This document shows positions 19,453-27,689 of a stretch of 54,932 nucleotides of DNA, in pieces. The stretch covers positions 1 through 54,932 of the forward strand of contig JAJEHQ010000042.1 of assembly GCA_022823625.1 (NCBI GenBank). Reading direction: 5' to 3'. How positions within the stretch are numbered: the first letter of the stretch is position 1; each line of letters begins with the position of its first letter. This DNA is from Gammaproteobacteria bacterium (lineage in GTDB: Bacteria; Pseudomonadota; Gammaproteobacteria; Arenicellales; JAJDZL01). Position numbers and translations under genes: made by a program. The notes below the pieces were generated by a model, which was not told where the DNA came from, did not search any database, and saw only the letters and a list, made by a program, of their open reading frames with translations.

Positions 19453-20855
19453 CTGGTATTTTGATTGTTGGCGCTGGCACGGTGGGTTCTTCAGTCGCTC
19501 GAGCGTTAGACCAGGAAGGATACGATATTACCATCATTGATCAGAGTGAAGCCGCGCTAAACCTGATGTCTCAGAATCTCGATATTCGGACAATTTTGGG
19601 GGATGCTTCCGATCCTTTAGTCCTCGAAGAAGTGAATCCCGACAATGTAGATATGGTGTTGGCCGTTACAGACAATGATGCAACAAACATTCTGGTGTGC
19701 CAATTAATGCATCGACTCGGTCTTGAGCCTAATTTGATTGCCCGCGTGCGCAACATGGAATTTCACAGGCGCAAGTCTGAATTTTTCGGTACGGATGAGA
19801 AGCAGATTCCAATTCACTCGATTATCAGCCCCGCTCAGCTGGTAACGGATGAAATCATCCGACTCATCAATTTGCCAGGTGCTCTGCAGGTTGTGGAATT
19901 TGCACACGGAAAAATTCAGTTAGCTGCAATGCGCGCGGAACATGGCGGAAAACTTGTCGGGCATAAGATCAGAGAGCTAAGTGATCACATGCCCAATGAC
20001 GATGTACGGGTTGCAGCAATCTATCGTTCGGGTCAACCCATCATTCCAAAAGGCGAAACTGCCATTCTTCCGGGTGACGAAGTGTTCTTTATCGCAAATC
20101 CTGCAAATCTGACGCGTATGATGCAAGAATTGCGCACCATTGACAGGTCCGTTGGCAAAAGGGTGACGTTGGTTGGTGCAGGAAATATTGGAATGCGTCT
20201 GGCAGAGGGACTTGAGTCTTTTGATTTGAGAGTCAAACTGATCGAGTATGACAGAGTCCGAGCCGAGCACGCTGCAATGACGCTTAACAATACGATTGTT
20301 ATTCATGGGAATGCCACAGATCAATACCTGATGACGCGTGAGAATATGGAAACGATGGAGGTGTTCTGTTCGGTTACCAACGATGATTCCGTCAACATAC
20401 TTTCAGCGATGATGGCGAAGTGGCTCGGTGCCAAGCGAACTATGGCATTGATCAATAATTCCAGCTATGTTGAAATGCTCGAGTCAACGCAAAGCGGTAT
20501 TGATATCGTCATTTCTCCAAATCAGAACACAATAGGCCGGTTGCTAAGTTATATTCGCAGCGGTTCGACAGTAGAAGTGCACTCTTTGCGCCGCGGGGTG
20601 GCAGAAGCTATTGAAACAATTGCGGTGGGTGAAAAGCAACATTCTAGTGTTGTGGGTCGCCGCATAGAAGAACTAAATCTTCCACAGGGCGCTGTGGTCG
20701 GTGCGATTCTTCGAGATGATGAAGTTCTAATTGCACATCATGATATTGAAATCCAGTCTGATGATCATGCAATTATTTTTGTTGCGGCAAAATCACTCAA
20801 GATGATTTCGGAAGTTCAAAGACTGTTCGAACCCAATCCGCTCTTTTTCCACTAA
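19449..20855 (+). CDS. trkA: Trk potassium uptake regulatory NAD-binding protein
   Basis: 468 residues with two RCK modules. The first Rossmann nucleotide site is ILIVGAGTVGSSVA at the N terminus. The second, VTLVGAGNIGMRLAEGL, is near residue 238. Each is followed by an RCK-C domain. It gates the TrkH channel from the cytoplasmic face according to nucleotide binding. It overlaps ntrX by ATGA and is followed by trkH, so a two-component system and its probable co-regulated K+ transporter form one transcription unit. Confidence 0.96.
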   Translation: MTGILIVGAGTVGSSVARALDQEGYDITIIDQSEAALNLMSQNLDIRTILGDASDPLVLEEVNPDNVDMVLAVTDNDATNILVCQLMHRLGLEPNLIARVRNMEFHRRKSEFFGTDEKQIPIHSIISPAQLVTDEIIRLINLPGALQVVEFAHGKIQLAAMRAEHGGKLVGHKIRELSDHMPNDDVRVAAIYRSGQPIIPKGETAILPGDEVFFIANPANLTRMMQELRTIDRSVGKRVTLVGAGNIGMRLAEGLESFDLRVKLIEYDRVRAEHAAMTLNNTIVIHGNATDQYLMTRENMETMEVFCSVTNDDSVNILSAMMAKWLGAKRTMALINNSSYVEMLESTQSGIDIVISPNQNTIGRLLSYIRSGSTVEVHSLRRGVAEAIETIAVGEKQHSSVVGRRIEELNLPQGAVVGAILRDDEVLIAHHDIEIQSDDHAIIFVAAKSLKMISEVQRLFEPNPLFFH

Positions 20856-20901
20856 ATCCCCTGTCGCAACCGCCACTCCTTAACCTTAAACTCATTCTGC
20901 C

Positions 20902-22353
20902 ATGCACTACCAGTCAGTATTCAAGGTTATAGGAATCTTGTTCGGCATGTTCAGTCTGACCTTGTTGCCACCGATCGCTATCGCCATTCTTTTCGATGAT
21001 GGTGCATTCTACGATTTGTTAATATCGTTTTTCGTAATTTTTCTGGCAGGATTTGCTATGTGGTATCCCGTCCGCAAGAATCGTCAGCAACTGGGCGTAC
21101 GCGAAGGATTTCTGACCGTTGCTGCTTTTTGGGTGTCTTTAGCACTGGCAGGGACTTTGCCATTTCTATTGTGGCACAACCTGGAAATCAGTTTTACTGA
21201 TGCTTTTTTCGAATCGATGTCCGGCCTGACAACAACTGGGGCGACGGTGTTCACAGGTCTAGATCAACTGCCTTACTCAGTCCTGTATTACAGAAGTCAA
21301 TTACAGTGGATCGGTGGGATGGGAATCATTGTGTTGGCTGTTGCTGTTCTTCCAATGTTGGGAATTGGTGGCATGCAGCTCTATATGGCCGAGATGCCCG
21401 GTGTCATGAAATCCTCCAAACTGACTCCGAGAATAAAGGAGACGGCGAAGGCACTATGGTACATTTACCTTGGTTTAACTATAGTCTGCGCCTTGGCATA
21501 CTGGTTGGCTGGAATGACTCCATTTGATGCGATAACTCACAGTTACACAACCATTGCGATCGGCGGTTTTTCTACCCACGATGCCAGTTTCAGCGTTCAT
21601 TTCAACGACCCCGTCATGTTTGTCGCAATTTTTTTCATGATTGTGGCGGGGATTAATTTTTCACTGCATTTCATGGTATGGAGCAAAAAAAGCTTTCGGG
21701 CTTACATCCAAGATACGGAAGTTAAAGTTTATCTCTGTTTAATTACTGCGTTCATTGTGCTGGTTTCCGCGGTTCTGGTGTTTTCAAGTACCATGAATTC
21801 TGCTGCGGAAGCAATTAAGCACAGTGTTTTTCAGGTAGTGGCAATTGCGACCACATCTGGATTTACCTCTACGGATTTTGCAGCTTGGCCTCTTTTTCTA
21901 CCAGCCTTATTGATGCTGGCAAGTATCATCGGAGGCTGCACTGGGTCGACTGCAGGCGGAATCAAGGTGATGCGGGTCATCATGCTTTTCAAGCAGGGTC
22001 GACGTGAAATATTGAAAGCCATTCATCCGGCGGCAATCATACCAATCCGCATGGGTGGTAAGTCGGTTCCAGACAACGTCGTTAACAGTGTTTGGGGATT
22101 TTTTGCGCTCTACATTCTGAGCTTTGTAGTGCTCTCAATTATGGTTTTGGCAACGGGCGTAGATATGGTAACCGCCTATTCCACCGTAACTGCCTGTCTA
22201 AATAACCTAGGTCCAGCTCTAGGCGCAGCGGCAGACAACTATTCTCAACTACCATCAGCAGCGAAGTGGATTCTGGCATTTGCGATGCTGCTTGGACGAT
22301 TGGAACTATTGACACTGCTGATTCTTCTGACACCACGATACTGGCAGAGTTAA
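20902..22353 (+). CDS. trkH: Trk potassium uptake channel subunit
   Basis: 483 residues, polytopic, with the four pore-loop repeats of the Trk/Ktr/HKT family. Selectivity-filter glycines are visible in SGLTTTGATV, YTTIAIGGFST, IATTSGFTSTD and CLNNLGPALG. It imports K+ driven by the membrane potential and partners with TrkA directly upstream. It starts 46 bases after the trkA stop. It ends the plus-strand run. The next genes on the right are on the opposite strand. Confidence 0.97.
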   Translation: MHYQSVFKVIGILFGMFSLTLLPPIAIAILFDDGAFYDLLISFFVIFLAGFAMWYPVRKNRQQLGVREGFLTVAAFWVSLALAGTLPFLLWHNLEISFTDAFFESMSGLTTTGATVFTGLDQLPYSVLYYRSQLQWIGGMGIIVLAVAVLPMLGIGGMQLYMAEMPGVMKSSKLTPRIKETAKALWYIYLGLTIVCALAYWLAGMTPFDAITHSYTTIAIGGFSTHDASFSVHFNDPVMFVAIFFMIVAGINFSLHFMVWSKKSFRAYIQDTEVKVYLCLITAFIVLVSAVLVFSSTMNSAAEAIKHSVFQVVAIATTSGFTSTDFAAWPLFLPALLMLASIIGGCTGSTAGGIKVMRVIMLFKQGRREILKAIHPAAIIPIRMGGKSVPDNVVNSVWGFFALYILSFVVLSIMVLATGVDMVTAYSTVTACLNNLGPALGAAADNYSQLPSAAKWILAFAMLLGRLELLTLLILLTPRYWQS

Positions 22354-22483
22354 AAATTCGGTTCAAACGAAGAGGTAAGTGCTCGTGTGCATTGTATAGA
22401 ACATTGCTGCCATCGATTCATAGGTACAGTTCGAGTGGCAGAAGCCGCAACTATCATTCCCAATTGTGAATGGTATTTTGATT

Positions 22484-22502
22484 CAATCGCCAAAGGCGAT
22501 TG
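22484..22502. terminator. Small perfect hairpin between convergent genes
   Basis: CAATCGCC and GGCGATTG form an 8-bp perfect stem around an AAA loop. It lies between the end of trkH (plus) and the end of the respiratory cluster (minus). No U-run follows on either strand, so intrinsic termination is only suggested by position and symmetry. Confidence 0.4.
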
Positions 22503-22531
22503 CCAAACTTGATTGACCGCGAGAGGATTCG

Positions 22532-22675
22532 CTACTGATTTAGAATGGTCGGGCCGGCTCGTTTTGTCTCGCGCATCATTTCGATGGATTCAACCGAGTT
22601 CAAGACAAAAATAGCGACAATTGCAAATACTGCAAGCAGAATGATTGGCAAGATTATTCGTAAAAAGAATTCCAT
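22532..22675 (-). CDS. 47-residue single-pass membrane protein
   Basis: A short frame with ATG at 22675 encodes MEFFLRIILPIILLAVFAIV, continuing to a charged C terminus (SIEMMRETKRAGPTILNQ). It has one strong hydrophobic helix and a compact polar tail, typical of the accessory microproteins of oxidases. No good ribosome-binding site is visible. It is last in the minus-strand respiratory run, 76 bases after the previous gene. No family is recognised. Confidence 0.5.
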   Translation of the reverse strand: MEFFLRIILPIILLAVFAIVAIFVLNSVESIEMMRETKRAGPTILNQ

Positions 22676-22751
22676 TAGCGGAAATATGACTTGGTTGGGA
22701 TGAATCGTTTATCGAAGCAAAAATGAATCGAAATGCTGTAGTGACAGAAAA

Positions 22752-22991
22752 TCACTGTTTTAATTTTGTTCTAACCTTATTACTTGAATTGTAGCGGCGC
22801 CAGGCTACTATGATCAGAATAAAAAATGGCAGCAGAATACTAGCCAGAAATACAAAATACAAAAACCACGGGACTGCCATTGACATCTGTACATAGACGT
22901 ACGGACTCACCTGACTCCAGGCTGGCACGTTTCCGATAAAGAGTGCACCACCGATCAGGCAATTCAGGACGACTTGCAGGGACCGTTGCAC
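22752..22991 (-). CDS. Small membrane protein, 79 residues
   Basis: The reading frame is open further upstream, but that part overlaps the thioredoxin gene. I choose the GTG at 22991, five bases after that stop. This yields a signal-like first helix (LNCLIGGALFIGNVPAW), a short periplasmic loop (SQVSPYVYVQ) and a second helix (FVFLASILLPFFILIIVAW) with a basic cytoplasmic tail. No motif is recognised. Its position suggests an assembly or accessory role for the neighbouring cytochromes. Confidence 0.5.
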   Translation of the reverse strand: MQRSLQVVLNCLIGGALFIGNVPAWSQVSPYVYVQMSMAVPWFLYFVFLASILLPFFILIIVAWRRYNSSNKVRTKLKQ

Positions 22992-22996
22992 GAAAA

Positions 22997-23515
22997 TTAA
23001 CTGCTGGATATCAGTTTTTCGATTTCGAGTTCCAATAGGCCTAGTTCGGTTTGACCTGGAAAGACTGATGCGATTTTGCCTGTCGCATCCACGAAATACG
23101 TCCACGGCTCACCCTTGACTCCCCACTCAACCCAGATATTATTGTCCTTGTAGCCATCGACATGCAGGAAGGAAAATTTGTCGCCGTACTTTTCTTCCAT
23201 CACTGCGACACGGACGATCTGATCAACGCACATCGTACAGTGTTGAGGAGTACCGAATACCACCATGAATGGCTTGCCCTCTTCAATGAGATTCGCGATG
23301 GTCCACTTATACAATGGCACTTTCGTATCCATCGTCGAGACTTCATACCAATTGTTCTGATCTTCCACAGTAAGATTGGCACTTTTTGGCGCGTCATCAC
23401 CGATTTTCAGTTTTGCACCAAATCCGGTTGACTGCTCACTACAAGATGCCAGTGCAAGCAGAGCGGTTAGTGCAAGTATCAGGAGTGGAGTTTTCTTTGG
23501 AAATGTCATATCCAC
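22997..23515 (-). CDS. Thioredoxin-fold lipoprotein (TlpA/SCO-like)
   Basis: 172 residues. The signal peptide ends in a lipobox (LALASC), so the protein is probably anchored in a membrane facing the periplasm. A thioredoxin-like domain follows, with VFGTPQHCTMC containing a CxxC pair and a later cis-Pro-type segment (KGEPWTYFVD). In oxidase clusters such proteins reduce apocytochrome cysteines or deliver copper. Its location at the 3' side of the cbb3-like genes fits an assembly role (inference). Start is GTG at 23515 or the ATG two codons later at 23509. Confidence 0.75.
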   Translation of the reverse strand: MDMTFPKKTPLLILALTALLALASCSEQSTGFGAKLKIGDDAPKSANLTVEDQNNWYEVSTMDTKVPLYKWTIANLIEEGKPFMVVFGTPQHCTMCVDQIVRVAVMEEKYGDKFSFLHVDGYKDNNIWVEWGVKGEPWTYFVDATGKIASVFPGQTELGLLELEIEKLISSS

Positions 23516-23572
23516 AGTTTCGTATCGTTTACAATTGATATTTTAGTATCAACCTACTGGAATTTCTATCTC

Positions 23573-23716
23573 ATGCTGGAATTGCCTTTTCTAACGATTT
23601 TGTCGCTGATTGTGTTTGGTCTCGGTGGTTGTATTGCGCTGGCGATCGTACCGTGGGCTTGTATCGGCACTGGTCTCTTTAAAGAACAGGACTATCAGTC
23701 CGGGCCCTCTGAATAA
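23573..23716 (+). CDS. Possible 47-residue membrane microprotein, antisense to the cluster
   Basis: In the 235-base gap between two minus-strand genes, the plus strand holds ATG at 23573 to TAA at 23714. It encodes a hydrophobic helix (LTILSLIVFGLGGCIALAIV) and a polar tail. It looks protein-like, but the ribosome-binding site is weak and the orientation is opposite to the surrounding genes. If real, the gap would also carry a divergent promoter. I treat it as a candidate only. Confidence 0.38.
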   Translation: MLELPFLTILSLIVFGLGGCIALAIVPWACIGTGLFKEQDYQSGPSE

Positions 23717-23750
23717 GCCGAACGTCCCCGCCAACAGCGTCATCTAGCAA

Positions 23751-24164
23751 CTACCCAGGGTTCGATGCGACTCTGAGTGCCATCAGGTACTCAGCTAACA
23801 GATCCAGTTCATTTTCCGGCAAATGATTGTAGGGCGGCATCTTTAGTCGATATGGCTTTGGACTGACGCCTTGTCTTGGTGATTTCAAGTAGTTAATGAG
23901 CCACTGCTTATCGCGCTTGCTGCCGACACCATCCAGGCTAGGGCCGTAAGAAGCTCCATTGCCAAAAATTTCATGACACGATAAACAGCCTTCCCGGCGA
24001 TAGAGTGCCTCACCTTGCCTTGTTACAGCTGTCTCAATGTACTCAAACTGGATCGGAGGCGGCTTGAGAAATATCAGGGTTCCAACAACACCTGCGAAGA
24101 GTACGATCAGTGCAGAACCAACGATTACGATCCACTCACCGGCAGACAGTCGCACTTTTTGCAC
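23751..24164 (-). CDS. Membrane-anchored monoheme cytochrome c
   Basis: 137 residues. An N-terminal anchor helix (WIVIVGSALIVLFAGVVGTLIF) is followed by a class I cytochrome c domain with CLSCH and a distal Met in LKMPPYNHLPENELDLLAEYL. GTG start at 24164. It lies eight bases after the CcoS-like gene. It closely resembles the cytochrome at 24375-24821 in layout. Together they could stand in for the two hemes of a normal CcoP (inference). Confidence 0.82.
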   Translation of the reverse strand: MQKVRLSAGEWIVIVGSALIVLFAGVVGTLIFLKPPPIQFEYIETAVTRQGEALYRREGCLSCHEIFGNGASYGPSLDGVGSKRDKQWLINYLKSPRQGVSPKPYRLKMPPYNHLPENELDLLAEYLMALRVASNPG

Positions 24165-24172
24165 CTGCCGGT

Positions 24173-24334
24173 TCAGTTGTAACGATCGTCATCACCTTCG
24201 GTAAAAATTTGGTCTTTAATATTTTCGTCAAATTGATTGTTTCGGTAAGCCCAGAATATGACGACTACAATTGCAACGAGCATGAGAAACCCTGTCGCAG
24301 CCCAGATAAATGGAATGAGTGATTCGGCGTTCAT
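24173..24334 (-). CDS. CcoS-like cbb3 oxidase assembly microprotein
   Basis: 53 residues: ATG at 24334 with GAGGC seven bases upstream. The sequence has one membrane helix and then FWAYRNNQFDENIKDQIF, matching the FWAxxxGQFDD pattern that defines CcoS, followed by an acidic end. CcoS is required for heme insertion into cbb3 oxidase. Usually it sits beside ccoG/ccoI; here those two are absent from the window and the gene is embedded among cytochromes. Confidence 0.65.
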   Translation of the reverse strand: MNAESLIPFIWAATGFLMLVAIVVVIFWAYRNNQFDENIKDQIFTEGDDDRYN

Positions 24335-24374
24335 AGATATTGCCTCGATGTTTTGTCTTTCATTAGAGTGAACG

Positions 24375-24821
24375 TTATTCTGACTCGCGTTTGACTTTCA
24401 GGGGGTAGTTTGGCGAGTTTGGATTGGCCCGAAGTCCAGAAAGAAATGCAGCCAGTTTCTCTCGTTCTTCGTTTTCCAGCAGTCTGAAGTCAGGCCCCAG
24501 GTTGCCGTAGTGAGCAGTACCTGGTACTAGGCTGCCGGGGTCAGTCAGATACTCTTTCAGCCATGGCAAATCCCTGCGGGTGCCAACACCGTCCAATACC
24601 GGTGCGACACCGACTTCTCCAGTTCCCATTGCCCGATGGCAACTGTTGCATCCCTTTTTCCGATAGACTTCATGTCCTTGCAGGCCAACCTCGTCAAAGG
24701 AATAAAAATGCTTGGGTGGGGCAGGGTCTAGGTCGGTGAAGTGATGGTAGCCCTTGGCGATTGCAGCCACGACAACGATCCCCGAAAAGATGAACATAAA
24801 TTTTTCGCCGCGTTTCAGCAA
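24375..24821 (-). CDS. Membrane-anchored monoheme cytochrome c
   Basis: Up to 148 residues with TTG start at 24821 (GAGAAAA upstream). An ATG eight codons later is an alternative that begins closer to the anchor helix (FIFSGIVVVAAIAKGY). The heme site is CNSCH, followed by GVGTRRDLPWLKEYL. The distal-ligand candidate is not clear: the usual KMPP-like Met is replaced by HYGNLGPDFRLL, so the sixth ligand may be different or absent. It is a partner or paralogue of the cytochrome at 23751-24164. Confidence 0.8.
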   Translation of the reverse strand: MLKRGEKFMFIFSGIVVVAAIAKGYHHFTDLDPAPPKHFYSFDEVGLQGHEVYRKKGCNSCHRAMGTGEVGVAPVLDGVGTRRDLPWLKEYLTDPGSLVPGTAHYGNLGPDFRLLENEEREKLAAFLSGLRANPNSPNYPLKVKRESE

Positions 24822-24854
24822 TCGTCTTTTCTCGGCGATTCAAAGATATCTTGA

Positions 24855-25061
24855 CTAGAACACCACACGAAACAGAAGTTCAGTTGCAGCGTAGACAACG
24901 ACCAGAACGATGCCCACCACGCTCAGTGAAAGCACTATTTTTTCAGCTTTCTTGAGCGTACTCAGTGGTCCAATGACGAATCTCGACATAATGACATAAA
25001 CCAGAACGCCGATTATGATCAGCGTAAAGATTAGAGCCGATATTTGATCAGTAAAGCCCAC
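24855..25061 (-). CDS. 68-residue membrane protein
   Basis: GTG start at 25061. Two hydrophobic helices (ALIFTLIIIGVLVYVIM and IVLSLSVVGIVLVVVYAA) are separated by a basic loop (LSTLKKAEK). No recognised family. It is located between the CcoP-like stub and the first monoheme cytochrome, with gaps of about 30 bases on either side, consistent with an oxidase accessory subunit. Confidence 0.6.
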   Translation of the reverse strand: MGFTDQISALIFTLIIIGVLVYVIMSRFVIGPLSTLKKAEKIVLSLSVVGIVLVVVYAATELLFRVVF

Positions 25062-25088
25062 CTGGCGAACGGTTAAAGATCGTCCGCT

Positions 25089-25466
25089 CTATTGAGAATC
25101 CTCTTTTCGCTTTTTATTCTCTTCAGCGCGTTCTTTCCATTTTTGAATATTGATGTACCAGATGATTCCTGCAATACAGCTAAGTACCAGGATGATCTGA
25201 AACAGTACCATGTAATAGCCCCAGTCCCACCACGGCTGTTTACCGGTTGCGCTGACGAATGTCGTCGTAATGGTGTCGTACCGTTGCCCAAACCCTGGCC
25301 AAGGCATCGTCCAAAGAAAGGCTTGAAAGACTGTTACGGCAACGATGAGAACCAGCCACCAAGGAATTTTTCCATTACCTTCTTTGATGCCGTCGTACTC
25401 TTCGTCGCCGAAGCGCCCAAAAACCTCACCTTTATCTTCGAGTTCGTTGTAATCGTGATCGCTCAT
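25089..25466 (-). CDS. CcoP N-terminal-like membrane subunit without heme
   Basis: 125 residues; AGGTG six bases before the ATG. It starts with an acidic region, then DGIKEGNGKIPWWLVLIVAV, which resembles the DGIEEYNNPLPRWW entry into the first helix of CcoP. There are two membrane helices and a Lys/Glu-rich coiled tail. No CxxCH motif is present, whereas normal CcoP continues into two cytochrome c domains. It follows ccoO in the order N-O-P seen in cbb3 operons. Confidence 0.6.
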   Translation of the reverse strand: MSDHDYNELEDKGEVFGRFGDEEYDGIKEGNGKIPWWLVLIVAVTVFQAFLWTMPWPGFGQRYDTITTTFVSATGKQPWWDWGYYMVLFQIILVLSCIAGIIWYINIQKWKERAEENKKRKEDSQ

Positions 25467-25492
25467 TAGTTCACCTAATTCAAAGACGGTCT

Positions 25493-26014
25493 TTATTTCA
25501 GTGTTTCCAGGTATGCAATGATGGCATCCAGTTCTTCATCCGTCAGGTGTACGAATGCTGGCATGATTGATCCTGGTGTAACAGCCCGCGGATCGCGGTG
25601 ATGAACGTAATGCCATGCCTTGACGCGATTGCGGCTTGCAATGTGCAGTAAATCAGGCGCTTTACGGTCCGATCCGAACAGGCTTGGCGCTTCGCCCTGA
25701 ACATCTCCAGCCACCGGCGGGTCGCCAAAATATGCCCAGTCCTGAGTCTGTTCAGGCAGCAGTGTATGACACCACCAACAGCCTTCCCGAATAAAGATTT
25801 TCTTGCCTTTTCCGGCAAGTGTCGGGGCATCATCACCTCTCATCCACGGGTCATGAATTGTCCATGCGCTGTGTCCCAGCATTTCTTCTTTCTCAATCGC
25901 CAGCTGAGTTCGTGGTATTTCGTTCATATAGGTTGAACCACCTACGATAGTGATAGCAATCGACATAAAAATGACCAGGACGACTAGTACAGCGCCAACT
26001 ACGTATTTCGGCAT
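25493..26014 (-). CDS. ccoO: cbb3-type oxidase monoheme cytochrome c subunit
   Basis: Start placed at ATG 26014 because AGAGG lies eight bases upstream; an upstream extension reads into the ccoN stop region. 173 residues. The N-terminal anchor helix is about residues 5-27. The heme site is REGCWWCH, and DPRAVTPGSIMPAF carries the distal Met, as in CcoO. It transfers electrons from CcoP or soluble donors to CcoN. It lies 22 bases after ccoN. Confidence 0.85.
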   Translation of the reverse strand: MPKYVVGAVLVVLVIFMSIAITIVGGSTYMNEIPRTQLAIEKEEMLGHSAWTIHDPWMRGDDAPTLAGKGKKIFIREGCWWCHTLLPEQTQDWAYFGDPPVAGDVQGEAPSLFGSDRKAPDLLHIASRNRVKAWHYVHHRDPRAVTPGSIMPAFVHLTDEELDAIIAYLETLK

Positions 26015-26036
26015 CGTTTTTACCTCTATCGATAAA

Positions 26037-27449
26037 TTATGCAGTGGCACCAACCGGTGTTCGACCACCTGTGGTTTCAGGTGAAATTTTCTTGCCGTAC
26101 TTTGCAGTCATCCACATGTTGTAGAGGAAAATTGGCTGTGCAAATATGATCATGCCGCCGAAAATTACCCGACCAACCATGTACGGATGCGTCGCAATGA
26201 CCGACTGGATGTAAGGAATCTCGTAGACCTTGGCAGCGCCTTGTACCAAGCCGGCAGCGGTCAGAACTGACCAGAATCCAAGGAATCCGATCGCCATCAT
26301 CCAGAAGTGAAGTCGAGCCAGTTTCTCACTGTACAGTTGACGTTTCAGGAGTTTTGGCAAACCATAGTAGATCGCACCAATTTCGATGAAACTTGAGAAT
26401 CCAAGCAGTGCGAGATGTGCATGTGCCACAATCCAGTGTGTTCCGTGGATGTACCAATTGAGCGCTCGGGTTTGCTGAAATGCACCTTGAATATTAAGCG
26501 GAATTGCGAACAGCACTCCTGTCAATGCCCACTGCAAGGGAATGTTCTTGGCGTACATCCACCACTTGTCTTTCATGGTCATCAACATATTGACCACAAA
26601 GGCCAGCGCCGGAATCATGATCAAGACGCCGGAAACTGACGCAAATGACTTCAGCCACTCAGGAATTGGCGCTCCCATAAGGTGGTGGGCGCCAGGTGTT
26701 GAATAAAACGCTGCAATTGACCAGAAGTGCAGGTGCCCAATCTTGTGACTGTAAAGTGTGTTTCCTGAAATTTTCGGAATGATGTAGTAAGCAATGGCGG
26801 CGGATACAGGTGTAATCCACAATCCGAGAATGTTGTGCGCATGCCACCAGGTCATATACGCTTCTGCCAGACCGGTGACCGGAAACAGATCCGGAACTGC
26901 GCCGATGAAATAGCTCAATATGATGAACAGCAGCGCTGCACCGAAAAACCACATCGTGACGTAAAGGCCTTGAGTCTGCCGATAAAGCATGGTTAACCAG
27001 ATGTTGACTGCGAGTGGTGCAAAGACAAACACCAGCACAAAAACATCCAACGGCCAGATCAGATCCTGATATTCACGACCAGAGGTCATTCCGTTAATCA
27101 GTGTGAAGAATACAAACACCATGCCGATGTTCCAGGCCCAGCAGTTCCAGACTCCCAGCTTTTCACTCCACAGTTTGGTTTTGCACAAAGCTGGAGCCAT
27201 GTAACACATTGCACCCGCGAAGGCCATGGAAATCCAGCCGAAAATCACAAAGTGTACGTGAACCGGGCGGATTCTTCCAAAGTGGAGCCAGGGTATATCG
27301 TTAGGGAATACATCCGGCCAAGCCAATCGCATGGAGGTTAGAAGTGCGAGGAAAACCCCGATGTTCAGCATCACAATCGACGAAAAGAAGAAGTGCTTTG
27401 CTGCAGTGCCTTCCGCGTAGTCGTTTCGGGTGAGTATGTTCGTAGCCAT
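26037..27449 (-). CDS. ccoN: cbb3-type (C family) heme-copper oxidase subunit I
   Basis: 470 residues, about twelve membrane helices. Ligands seen: RPVHVH (His64/66, low-spin heme), WWHAHN (His205, CuB), GAHH (His255/256, CuB) and AHAH (His343/345, hemes b3 and b). Tyr249 precedes the HH pair by six residues. The His205-Tyr249 spacing of 44 equals that of the cross-linked His211-Tyr255 pair of the Vibrio cholerae enzyme. This argues for O2 reduction rather than NO reduction. Catalytic subunit of the cluster. The protein is more divergent than usual CcoN, for example RPVHVHF for the normal RPLHT. Confidence 0.9.
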   Translation of the reverse strand: MATNILTRNDYAEGTAAKHFFFSSIVMLNIGVFLALLTSMRLAWPDVFPNDIPWLHFGRIRPVHVHFVIFGWISMAFAGAMCYMAPALCKTKLWSEKLGVWNCWAWNIGMVFVFFTLINGMTSGREYQDLIWPLDVFVLVFVFAPLAVNIWLTMLYRQTQGLYVTMWFFGAALLFIILSYFIGAVPDLFPVTGLAEAYMTWWHAHNILGLWITPVSAAIAYYIIPKISGNTLYSHKIGHLHFWSIAAFYSTPGAHHLMGAPIPEWLKSFASVSGVLIMIPALAFVVNMLMTMKDKWWMYAKNIPLQWALTGVLFAIPLNIQGAFQQTRALNWYIHGTHWIVAHAHLALLGFSSFIEIGAIYYGLPKLLKRQLYSEKLARLHFWMMAIGFLGFWSVLTAAGLVQGAAKVYEIPYIQSVIATHPYMVGRVIFGGMIIFAQPIFLYNMWMTAKYGKKISPETTGGRTPVGATA

Positions 27450-27470
27450 AATAATTGTCTCTTGTTTTCC

Positions 27471-27689
27471 CTACTTTCCTTGCTTGACCATTACGGAGTT
27501 CATATACCAGAAAGTCAGTGCCGATATGACGCCCGTACCGATTGAAATGACGAACCCCCAGACCAGCAAGCCGGTCCATTCTTCGTGGCTGCGCATGCCA
27601 ATCAGTGGCAGAATACAGAGCTGGAATACAGTTCCGAGTCCCACGCCAACAATGAAGCCGTTATATAGAAAGTTAAGCAACCGGTGCAT
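27471..27689 (-). CDS. 72-residue membrane protein
   Basis: ATG at 27689 with GGAGGT seven bases upstream, the best ribosome-binding site in the area. It overlaps the end of the half-CcoN gene by 17 bases. Two membrane helices (FIVGVGLGTVFQLCILPLIG and LVWGFVISIGTGVISALTFW). No known family. Strict linkage between the two CcoN-type genes suggests it is a structural subunit. Confidence 0.68.
   Translation of the reverse strand: MHRLLNFLYNGFIVGVGLGTVFQLCILPLIGMRSHEEWTGLLVWGFVISIGTGVISALTFWYMNSVMVKQGK

Noticed and set aside
22992..23105. Upstream extension of the 79-residue membrane protein
   Set aside because: It lies within the thioredoxin gene and reads as an Arg/Asn/Ser-rich shadow.
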